Part shown: in pieces, positions 56,092 through 64,000 of the stretch
Layout of the letters: each line of letters begins with the position of its first letter
How positions within the stretch are numbered: the stretch's first letter is position 1
Notes under the pieces: model-generated
The model's database searches: none
What the model was told of the DNA's origin: nothing
The model's input: the letters and a program-made list of their open reading frames with translations, nothing else
Program-made: the position numbers and the translations under genes
Source of the DNA: Methylocapsa palsarum
GTDB lineage: Bacteria; Pseudomonadota; Alphaproteobacteria; Rhizobiales; Beijerinckiaceae
Length of the DNA: 64,000 bases
Assembly (NCBI RefSeq): GCF_900114285.1
Contig: NZ_FOSN01000003.1
Location: 1 to 64,000, forward strand
Direction: 5' to 3'

Positions 56092-56114
56092 AAGGCCCTC
56101 CGGGGCCTTTTTTT
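56092..56114 (+). terminator. Attenuator terminator upstream of ilvB
   Basis: AAGGCCC, loop TCCG, GGGCCTT, then a T tract of seven (T108-T114 in the 56,000s). It lies 46 bases before the ilvB start. Confidence 0.8.
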
Positions 56115-56160
56115 GTTGCCCGATTGTCCCAAGCCGAACGTTAAAGGCCGGAGCGAAGAC

Positions 56161-57921
56161 ATGTCCAATCTGATGACAGGCGCGGAAATGGTGGTCCGGG
56201 CGTTGCAAGACCAGGGCGTCGACACGATTTTCGGCTATCCGGGCGGCGCGGTTCTGCCGATCTACGACGCCCTGTTTCATCAGGATCAGATCAAGCACGT
56301 GCTCGTGCGCCATGAGCAGGGAGCGGCGCATGCCGCCGAGGGCTATGCGCGCTCCAGCGGAAAGGTCGGCGTTCTCCTCGTGACGTCGGGGCCAGGGGCC
56401 ACCAACACGATCACCGGCCTCACCGACGCCTTGATGGATTCGATCCCGCTCATCTGCATCACCGGACAGGTGCCGACCCATCTCATCGGATCGGACGCCT
56501 TCCAGGAATGCGACACGGTCGGCATCACCCGGCATTGCACCAAGCACAATTATCTCGTCCGCCAGGTCGAGGATCTCGCGCGCATCCTGCACGAGGCGTT
56601 CTACGTCGCGCAGAATGGCCGTCCGGGGCCGGTCGTCATCGACATCCCGAAGGACGTCCAGTTCGCGCTCGGAGCCTACCTGCTGCCCGACAGGATCGAA
56701 CACAAGACCTACAAGCCGAAGCTCGACGGCGACGCCGACAAGATCGCGCAGGCAGTCGCCATGATGGCGACGGCGAGGCGCCCGATTTTCTATACGGGAG
56801 GCGGCGTCGTCAATTCCGGCCTGGAGGCGTCTTCCTTGCTCCGCGAACTCGCGGGACTGACCGGCTTTCCGGTGACCTCCACCCTGATGGGGCTTGGCGC
56901 GTTTCCGGCCAGCGACAAGCAATGGATCGGCATGCTCGGCATGCATGGGACGTTTGAGGCCAACAACGCGATGCACGACTGCGATCTGATGATCGCCGTC
57001 GGCGCCCGCTTCGACGATCGCATCACCGGACGGCTCGACGCGTTTTCGCCGGGGTCGAAGAAAATTCACATCGACATCGATCCGTCCTCGATCAACAAGA
57101 ACGTCAAGATCGATCTCGGCATCGTCGGCGATTGCTCCCACGTGCTGAGGCAGCTGGTCGACGCCTACCGGGCGCAGGGCAAACAGCCGGACGCCGGGGC
57201 GCTCGCCAGATGGTGGGCGCAGATCGACAAGTGGCGCGCCCGCCGCTCGCTCTCGTTCAAGGCCTCCGACACGGTGATCAAGCCGCAATACGCGGTCCAG
57301 CGCCTTTACGAACTGACCAAGAGCCGCGACGTCTACATCACGACCGAAGTCGGACAGCATCAGATGTGGGCGGCCCAGCATTATCATTTCGATGAGCCGA
57401 ACCGCTGGATGACCAGCGGTGGATTGGGAACGATGGGCTACGGCCTTCCGGCCGCGATAGGCGCGCAAATGGCGCATCCTCAGGCGCTCGTCATCGACAT
57501 CGCGGGGGAAGCGTCGATTTTGATGAACATCCAGGAAATGTCGACCGCCCTGCAATATCGCCTGCCGGTCAAGATCTTCATTCTCAACAATGAATACATG
57601 GGGATGGTGCGGCAATGGCAGGAGTTGTTGCACGGCGGCCGCTATTCGGAAAGCTACTCGGAGGCGTTGCCGGATTTCGTCAAGCTCGCCGAAGCCTATG
57701 GCGCGCACGGAATTCGCTGTTCTGATCCAGCCGACCTCGACGCCGCGATCATGGAGATGATCGACATTCCGCGCCCGGTGATTTTTGACTGCATCGTCGA
57801 CAAGACCGAAAATTGCCTGCCCATGATACCGTCGGGCAAGGCGCACAACGAAATGATCATGCCCGACGAAGACGCCGATATGGGGACCATGATCGACGCC
57901 CCCGGCAAGATGCTGGTGTAA
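56161..57921 (+). CDS. ilvB: Acetolactate synthase large subunit
   Basis: This ThDP enzyme makes acetolactate or acetohydroxybutyrate in branched-chain amino acid synthesis. The start ATG 56161 is chosen (586 residues); the open frame upstream is leader. TIFGYPGGAVLPIYDAL, VRHEQGAAHAAEGYAR (catalytic Glu), TSGPGATNTITGL and the ThDP/Mg region DIAGEASILMNIQEMSTA through ILNNEYMGMVRQWQ are present. It is under attenuator control and followed four bases later by ilvN. Confidence 0.97.
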   Translation: MSNLMTGAEMVVRALQDQGVDTIFGYPGGAVLPIYDALFHQDQIKHVLVRHEQGAAHAAEGYARSSGKVGVLLVTSGPGATNTITGLTDALMDSIPLICITGQVPTHLIGSDAFQECDTVGITRHCTKHNYLVRQVEDLARILHEAFYVAQNGRPGPVVIDIPKDVQFALGAYLLPDRIEHKTYKPKLDGDADKIAQAVAMMATARRPIFYTGGGVVNSGLEASSLLRELAGLTGFPVTSTLMGLGAFPASDKQWIGMLGMHGTFEANNAMHDCDLMIAVGARFDDRITGRLDAFSPGSKKIHIDIDPSSINKNVKIDLGIVGDCSHVLRQLVDAYRAQGKQPDAGALARWWAQIDKWRARRSLSFKASDTVIKPQYAVQRLYELTKSRDVYITTEVGQHQMWAAQHYHFDEPNRWMTSGGLGTMGYGLPAAIGAQMAHPQALVIDIAGEASILMNIQEMSTALQYRLPVKIFILNNEYMGMVRQWQELLHGGRYSESYSEALPDFVKLAEAYGAHGIRCSDPADLDAAIMEMIDIPRPVIFDCIVDKTENCLPMIPSGKAHNEMIMPDEDADMGTMIDAPGKMLV

Positions 57922-57925
57922 CGAC

Positions 57926-58486
57926 ATGAACGCGCCTTCCGCTCCCTCCGCTCCGCTCTCGCCCTATTCGTCCGCGCTCGGCAAATCGAACATCGAGGTG
58001 CATACGTTGTCGGTGCTCGTCGACAACGAACCCGGCGTTCTCGCCCGCGTCGTCGGACTTTTTTCCGGGCGTGGATACAACATCGAAAGCCTCACCGTCG
58101 CTGAGGTCGCGCACGCCGAACATCTTTCGCGGATCACCATTGTGACGTCCGGAACGCCCGAGGCCATCGAGCAGATCGGCCATCAGCTGGAGCGCCTCGT
58201 GCCGATCCACAAGGTGACTGATCTGACCCTGCGCGGCGGCGCTGTCGAGCGCGAACTCGCAATGATCAAGGTCGCCGGAAAAGGCGCCTGCCGTGATGAA
58301 GCCTTGCGGCTCGCCGACGCCTTCCGGGCGAGGGTGATCGACGCCTCGATCGAAAGCTTCGTCTTCGAACTCACCGGCAATGTGGGCAAAATCGATCAGT
58401 TCATCGACCTCATGCGCCCGATCGGCCTCGTCGAGGTGGCGCGCACCGGCGTCGCCGCGATCTCGCGCGGGCCAAATCCGATCTAG
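57926..58486 (+). CDS. ilvN: Acetolactate synthase small (regulatory) subunit
   Basis: The 186-residue regulatory subunit has an N-terminal ACT domain (VHTLSVLVDNEPGVLARVVGLFSGRGYNIESLTVA) for valine feedback and a C-terminal domain that binds the catalytic subunit. A short Pro/Ser/Ala-rich head precedes it. It lies four bases after ilvB. Confidence 0.97.
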   Translation: MNAPSAPSAPLSPYSSALGKSNIEVHTLSVLVDNEPGVLARVVGLFSGRGYNIESLTVAEVAHAEHLSRITIVTSGTPEAIEQIGHQLERLVPIHKVTDLTLRGGAVERELAMIKVAGKGACRDEALRLADAFRARVIDASIESFVFELTGNVGKIDQFIDLMRPIGLVEVARTGVAAISRGPNPI

Positions 58487-58548
58487 CTTTCGCGCCGAAC
58501 TCGCGCGTACGCGCCGCGCGCTTTGACCGCGGCGCGGCCGCGGTGTAG

Positions 58549-59619
<1,071 letters not shown>

Positions 59620-59634
59620 GCGCTCTTCCACTCC

Positions 59635-59655
59635 GCCGCCTGACTGGCGGCTTTT
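59635..59655 (+). terminator. Rho-independent terminator after ilvC
   Basis: GCCGCC (59635-59640), loop TGACT, GGCGGC (59646-59651), TTTT. An 8-bp hairpin (CCCGGCGC 59658-59665 with GCGCCGGG 59672-59679) follows at once and may act as a second stop. Confidence 0.65.
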
Positions 59656-59980
59656 GACCCGGCGCGTCGTAGCGCCGGGCTTGGCGATGGTCGAACCCGA
59701 TCCAGGGGAGGGCCGCCGCTTTTTGGCGGGTGGAATAGCGTCCTCGCCTCAATGATCGCCGCCGTCTCCGACGCCCGCTTCCATGTCCGCCTCAAGGCGA
59801 ACGTGACGGCGCCGACATCGACGAGCAGGGTCAAGACGTTGCGCATGCCGTCCGGACCGACGCCCGCAACCCTTGCGTGTTCATGATATTGCCTGCTTGC
59901 GTGATTATTTGATCGTCTCCACCATTTCGTCGCCGCTTTTCTCCAATGAGAGGAGATCAGGCGAGGGAAGGAGTTTCTGG
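59656..59980. other. Intergenic region ilvC to beta-helix gene
   Basis: It holds the second hairpin and then no supported gene. The ribosome binding site AAGGAG (59969-59974) of the next gene closes it. Confidence 0.5.
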
Positions 59981-62900
59981 ATGCTGATTGCGCGCCATGC
60001 GATTGCGTATCTGGCGATTGGGTGTCTGGCGATTGCCTGTCTAGCGTTGCAGCCCGTCGCCGCCTCGGCCCAGGAAAAAGACGCGAGGCCTTCGCCCGGC
60101 GTTCCGAAGGCCGACGTCTATGTCAGTCCTTCCGGCAGCGACGCCTGCAACGGTTCGCGCGCGGGGCCCGGAAAAGACGGGTTTCCGAACTGTCCGGTCG
60201 CCACGCTAGACAAGGCGCGAGCCATCATTCGCGCTAAGATCTCGGCGAATCCAGCGGCGAGCTATCTGGTTCTGTTGCGCGGCGGTCATTATTTCCAGAC
60301 CGGTCCGGTGGTGTTTAATACGCTGGACAAGGTCGCGGACGCTGGCGCGAACGGCGCGCCTCAAACAAATTACGTCACCTACGCGCAATACCTGTCCGAG
60401 GTTCCAGTGATCGACGGCGGCCGTCTCGTGACCGGCTGGACGGTCCGGCCGGATGGCGTATGGACGGCCAAGGCCCCCGGAACATTTCCGGCGACCGGGG
60501 CGAACGCGGCCAATTATTTCGCCTACATGTGGGCCGAGGGGCCGGCGGGCGAACATCGCATTTGGCATCCGGTGCGGCCGCAGCGCGGCGACCACGACTG
60601 GTTTCATGTTGAGTCCGCGCAGCCAGCGACCTATGGCGCCGGCGTCCAGGTTTCGCAGTCGGCGGCATTCAACGCTTTCAGCCCGAATATCACGGTCGAG
60701 AACGGTTTTGCGTTTTGTGGCGGCACTCGGGTGCGGTTTGGCGGCGCGCCGCCCGCTCCTTTCGTGGCTGGAAAACCTTACCTCTCGATGAACTGTCCGA
60801 CCAACAACACGCTGCAACTGCGCGAGGAAGGGAGCTCCGCGCGGATAATTCCGCAGGCGAGCGGATCCGCGCCGATCTATTATGACGAGGTGCGCGCGCT
60901 CTATTACGGCGACGAAAGCAATCCCATTCCGCGCGTCAATGTTTTCGGCGTCAACGCGGGCGGCAATTGCGCCGCGATCTCGGGATCCGCCGACACCGTA
61001 AGCAGCCCTGCTTTTACGGTTTCCAGAATGTCCGGCGCCGCCCCTTTCGACGCGAAAATGACCCAGATTACAATCGCGGGCGTCAGCTACACGATTGCCT
61101 CGGTCCTTGACGACTCGCATCTCGTCGTGACGTCAGACCCCGGCGTACAGAAGGGCGCGGCCTTTTCCTCGGCGCCATCGGCCGAAGCTTGCGCGAGCTG
61201 GCCGCTGACGGGCGACGAAAAGATCGAGCTTGGAAATATCGGACGGCATGTCTATCCCGTCGCGCATATCTCAGGGCAGGCGGTGACATTGACGAGCCAT
61301 TCCTTCGCCGCCGTCGACTCGTCGCAGCACAATGTCTTGATCGCGGGTTCGCCGTGGCGCCGGATGAATTTCGAAACGGATTGCTGCGCGCCGGGAGAGA
61401 TGTATCTCAACCGGAAGACGGGCGCGCTGACCTATCGTCCGCTCGCTGGCGAAACGCCGGCCAACACGACGATCTACGCTCCATACGCCAAGTCGCTCGT
61501 TCGGATAAGCAATTCGAGGAACGACGGTTCGCCCGTAAGCGCCTCGGCGCTGGCCGGAAACCTCAGGTTTTCAGGCCTTCAATTCAAACATACCAACACA
61601 AGCGTATTCACGCGCGAAGTCTCTCCGATGGGAGCGACAGGCGGCATGTCGGACGGGATGGCGGCCGCCTACATCGGATATCCGGCCTTCGCGCTGCTCG
61701 GATCGCATAACGTCGTCGTCGATCACGCCGTTTTTTCCGGTCTCAGCGAAGGCGCTTTCGCCGGCGTTCTTGGATCCAACTACTGGACAATCAGCAATTC
61801 GACGTTCCGCGACATAGGAACCTACGGCGTCCTCGGCGGCGGCGGATATTCCCAGTATGTTGATGGAACGTTCCGGGGAGGCGATCTGCCGCAGACGCCT
61901 TTCTGGAAGCATTATGCCGAGCAGGCCTATGGCGCCAACAACGTCAACGACGGTCATTTTACGATCTCGAACAATCGATTCGAGCAGACCGGCGTCCTGC
62001 AAAGCGGACCGGCTTCGATCGCGCTGCTCGCCTGGGATCATGCGACGGTCACGCATAATTCCGTCATCGATGCTGCGAGATGGGCGTATGTTCTGGGAAT
62101 AAGCGTCATCGACAATTCGATGGCCCGGATCGAAACCAGGAGCGGCGTTTTCACCTACAATCGCGCGGATGATTGCGGAACCGAACGCACGATCTACGGC
62201 CTTCGCGTCCCCGGCGCGGGCTTGTCGTCCGATTTCGGCTGCTGGTATAGCGCGGGAAGCCTCGGCGGCGACAATGTCACGCCCTCGCATCGGACAGTGG
62301 AGCATCACAACGTCATCAACGGAGCCTGGTCGTCGAAATGGCCGACCACGCAGAGCGGATCGTTGACGCCGACGGGGTTCGACGGAGTTTCATGCTATTT
62401 CGATTTGAACACATCGTTCGGGATCGATTTCTATCAGAACATTTGTTCCGGCAGCCAAAATCGGATGCTGCAATGGACCGGGATGTGGAACGACAGTTTT
62501 CACGACAACATTTTCTATGCGAATTACACGCGCGGACTGCAGGCCACAGGCCGCGAGCCGCGGGTCGGAAACCTGATCATGTTGCCGGCAAAGCAGTTTA
62601 CGACCGCCGGAACCTATTCGGGCGTTCAGCCCTGGGCGGTTTTTCAGAAGAACATCGTCTCGTTCAACATGAATGATCCCGCGAAACCCGCTTGGGTGGA
62701 CGGATGGGGCGCCATTGCGGGGAACCCGGCGAACCTTGGGAAAAACTGGAGCCCTCGCGAGATTTCAACCGCAAGCAATCTCTACTACCGGGCCGACGCG
62801 CCGCTCACGCATTTCGGGCAGTCGACGCCGTTCGAGGCGTGGCAGGCCGCGCCCGATGAACATACCGGCGCGACCCAGGATATCGGCTCAATCGTGCAGA

Positions 62901-63094
62901 AGGATCCGAATTTCGCCGATACGAGCTGGCGCAGCCATCAGCTTTTCAAATCCAGCCCGAGCGAGGGATCCGTTTTGTGCGCCGATCGGACCCATGGCGA
63001 GCAGTATAGTCCCGCCTGCGCGCTGCCGGGCGCCTCGGCGTCGCCGGAGACGGGGTTCATGCTCTGGGATCCGACGACAGCGGGCGCGCATTAA
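59981..63094 (+). CDS. Large secreted parallel beta-helix protein
   Basis: The start ATG 59981 has AAGGAG about seven bases upstream and gives 1037 residues; an in-frame ATG at 59873 lacks one. A signal peptide ends ASAQ (about residue 31). DVYVSPSGSDACNG is the start typical of right-handed beta-helix proteins, and repeated short strands with N-rich turns run through the middle (HNVVVDHAVFSGLSEGAF, NYWTISNSTFRDIG, HFTISNNRFEQTG, HATVTHNSVIDAARW, NFS/FDFYQN). This fold suggests a polysaccharide lyase or a carbohydrate-binding surface protein; I see no clear catalytic motif. The gene stands alone and an element copy follows it. Confidence 0.85.
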   Translation: MLIARHAIAYLAIGCLAIACLALQPVAASAQEKDARPSPGVPKADVYVSPSGSDACNGSRAGPGKDGFPNCPVATLDKARAIIRAKISANPAASYLVLLRGGHYFQTGPVVFNTLDKVADAGANGAPQTNYVTYAQYLSEVPVIDGGRLVTGWTVRPDGVWTAKAPGTFPATGANAANYFAYMWAEGPAGEHRIWHPVRPQRGDHDWFHVESAQPATYGAGVQVSQSAAFNAFSPNITVENGFAFCGGTRVRFGGAPPAPFVAGKPYLSMNCPTNNTLQLREEGSSARIIPQASGSAPIYYDEVRALYYGDESNPIPRVNVFGVNAGGNCAAISGSADTVSSPAFTVSRMSGAAPFDAKMTQITIAGVSYTIASVLDDSHLVVTSDPGVQKGAAFSSAPSAEACASWPLTGDEKIELGNIGRHVYPVAHISGQAVTLTSHSFAAVDSSQHNVLIAGSPWRRMNFETDCCAPGEMYLNRKTGALTYRPLAGETPANTTIYAPYAKSLVRISNSRNDGSPVSASALAGNLRFSGLQFKHTNTSVFTREVSPMGATGGMSDGMAAAYIGYPAFALLGSHNVVVDHAVFSGLSEGAFAGVLGSNYWTISNSTFRDIGTYGVLGGGGYSQYVDGTFRGGDLPQTPFWKHYAEQAYGANNVNDGHFTISNNRFEQTGVLQSGPASIALLAWDHATVTHNSVIDAARWAYVLGISVIDNSMARIETRSGVFTYNRADDCGTERTIYGLRVPGAGLSSDFGCWYSAGSLGGDNVTPSHRTVEHHNVINGAWSSKWPTTQSGSLTPTGFDGVSCYFDLNTSFGIDFYQNICSGSQNRMLQWTGMWNDSFHDNIFYANYTRGLQATGREPRVGNLIMLPAKQFTTAGTYSGVQPWAVFQKNIVSFNMNDPAKPAWVDGWGAIAGNPANLGKNWSPREISTASNLYYRADAPLTHFGQSTPFEAWQAAPDEHTGATQDIGSIVQKDPNFADTSWRSHQLFKSSPSEGSVLCADRTHGEQYSPACALPGASASPETGFMLWDPTTAGAH

Positions 63095-63097
63095 GGC

Positions 63098-63213
63098 TCG
63101 AGCGCTTTCCGATCGCATGAAATCATGCGATCGATCAGACATCGCTCCAGCGTCAAAGGCTTGCGCATATTCTTATCGATTGGATTGATTCAATCCGATC
63201 GGACTATGCTCTA
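63098..63213 (+). repeat. 116-bp palindromic element, copy I
   Basis: This is a full-length copy with slightly worn ends (TCGAGC left, GCTCTA right). The first stem is intact with loop AA. One GANTC site is lost (GCGTC) and GATTC is kept. It begins three bases after the beta-helix gene's stop. Confidence 0.9.
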
Positions 63214-63316
63214 AGGCGTCTTCGCCAACAGGTGGGCGTGCGTGGGAGATTCGAGGCCTGTAGCGCCCACCGAAGACTTTTTCTCCGTTCGGATGGGCGA
63301 AGCATGGAGCGGCAAT

Positions 63317-64000
63317 CTATCGGCGGAGTCGATACTCGCGTGGAGCGCAGCCGAAGTGTTGTTTGAACGAGCGGCAGAAGTGTGAGGAATCGTTAAACCC
63401 CCACCGGAACGCGATATCCGAAATGCGGTCGCCGGCATGTCTTGGGTCGGTCATTTCTTTCGCGCAATGTTCGAGCCGGCGCCGCCACACATAACGCATG
63501 AGCGACGTTCCCTCCTCGCCAAACAGGTCGTTGAGATAGCGCGCCGAGAGGCCTGCCTGCCGTGCGATCATGGAGGTGTTGAGGCCGCATTCGGCAAGGC
63601 GCTGTTCAAGCAACGCCTTGATGCGAAACATTGACGCCGACCGACTTCGCGACAAGGTGAAATTCGTCGGCCGAACCGAAGCCAGGGCCAGCGTCACCAG
63701 ATCGAGCGCCGGATCGGCGATCGCCGCGGACTCTTGCGGCGTGAACGCGCCGGCGCGCAGGCCAGAGGCGCGCATGAAATTCGACGCGACCGCTCCGACG
63801 CCCTTGGAGCCGGAAATGCTGAGCGCGGCGCAATGTTCGACCCCCGCCATCCGGGTTTTGAGCACCGGCCGGGGTATCGACAAAAGGAGCTTGGAATAAT
63901 CTCCGACAATGGATTCGATGCGGCCGCGTCATGTCATAAAAGGTCATGTCGCCGGGCAGAAGGACCGCCTCTTTCCCATCCTGCTCCAGAACATAATGAC
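63317..64000 (-). pseudogene. AraC-family transcriptional regulator, frameshifted, 5' end beyond window
   Basis: From the window end the minus strand reads HYVLEQDGKEAVLLPGDMTFYDMTRPHRI, the ligand-binding half of an AraC_binding_2-type regulator. Near 63910-63920 the frame breaks; in the +1 frame it continues SIVGDYSKLLLSIPRPVLK and runs to a full AraC DNA-binding domain (two helix-turn-helix motifs, SARYLNDLFGEEGTSLMRYVWRRRL and ISDIAFRWGFNDSSHFCRSFKQHFGCAP) and a stop at 63317. A small indel therefore splits an otherwise good gene. A sequencing error cannot be excluded. The target is unknown. Confidence 0.75.

Larger units (their letters stand above)
55954..56114 (+). promoter_or_regulatory. 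ilvB attenuator: promoter, leader and termination hairpins
   Basis: A TTGACC (55954-55959) and TAAGAA (55977-55982, 17-bp spacer) make a plausible promoter. The transcript would encode the leader peptide (56010-56060), a CGGAGC-TAG-GCTCCG hairpin (56052-56066) that overlaps the leader stop, and then a terminator with stem AAGGCCC/GGGCCTT (56092-56109), followed by T run 56108-56114. This is the layout of ribosome-mediated attenuation by branched-chain amino acids. Confidence 0.75.

Noticed and set aside
56023-57927. 634-codon minus-strand frame opposite ilvB
   Set aside because: Antisense shadow of a fully recognisable acetolactate synthase gene.

Overview
The window is GC-rich bacterial chromosome with an alphaproteobacterial, Hyphomicrobiales-like gene set: GcrA and an RcdA (DUF1465) protein, a soluble PhoR beside phoU-phoB, minCDE behind a CtrA-type box, a PHB depolymerase, etfBA and a 3-hydroxybutyryl-CoA dehydrogenase. 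I lean towards Beijerinckiaceae or Methylocystaceae from overall gene style, but the sequence alone does not prove it. No rRNA, tRNA or CRISPR array was seen.

Layout. 1-2.6 kb is an accessory edge: the start of an IS3-family element, a few small phage-like ORFs, and a C1/LexA-like repressor behind two matching 17-bp operators. 2.8-9.8 kb holds a Rieske-FAD reductase, a 28-residue membrane peptide, minCDE, a cupin protein, a GST and phaZ. 10.1-16.5 kb holds small conserved genes, an HNH nuclease, hbd-etfAB, a glycosyltransferase-like protein and rcdA. 16.7-29.2 kb holds rpmE, purA, a proline-rich membrane protein, the coupled alpha-2-macroglobulin/pbpC pair and a flippase-like membrane protein. 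29.4-33.1 kb is phoR-phoU-phoB and gcrA; a strong Pho box after phoR and a possible pstB tail before phoU suggest that pstSCAB was lost from this operon. 33.6-36.9 kb is argD-argF-hslO behind a leader terminator. 36.9-41.6 kb is an AT-richer island with a large helicase-nuclease fusion and a frameshifted small membrane gene. 41.8-55.9 kb holds a PRC-barrel protein, exbB-exbD-tonB, tal, rpmF, mtgA, ispA, rsmD, rluB, tadA, ispH, miaA and an RMD1-family gene. 56-59.7 kb is ilvBN-ilvC behind a classical attenuator with an LVIV leader peptide. 60-64 kb holds a secreted beta-helix protein and a frameshifted AraC-type gene cut by the window end.

The most distinctive feature is a dispersed 116-bp palindromic element with TAGAGC/GCTCTA ends: seven near-full copies, one degenerate copy and one 30-bp internal-deletion derivative. 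It sits at gene 3' ends. In five genes the terminal TAG of the element is the stop codon, and in miaA the element is read in frame and adds about 22 residues. Most full copies carry two GANTC (CcrM-type) sites.

The genes are mainly housekeeping: division-site placement, envelope synthesis, isoprenoid, arginine and branched-chain amino acid synthesis, RNA modification, and storage polymer and fatty-acid electron transfer. The accessory content is confined to both window edges and the helicase-nuclease island.
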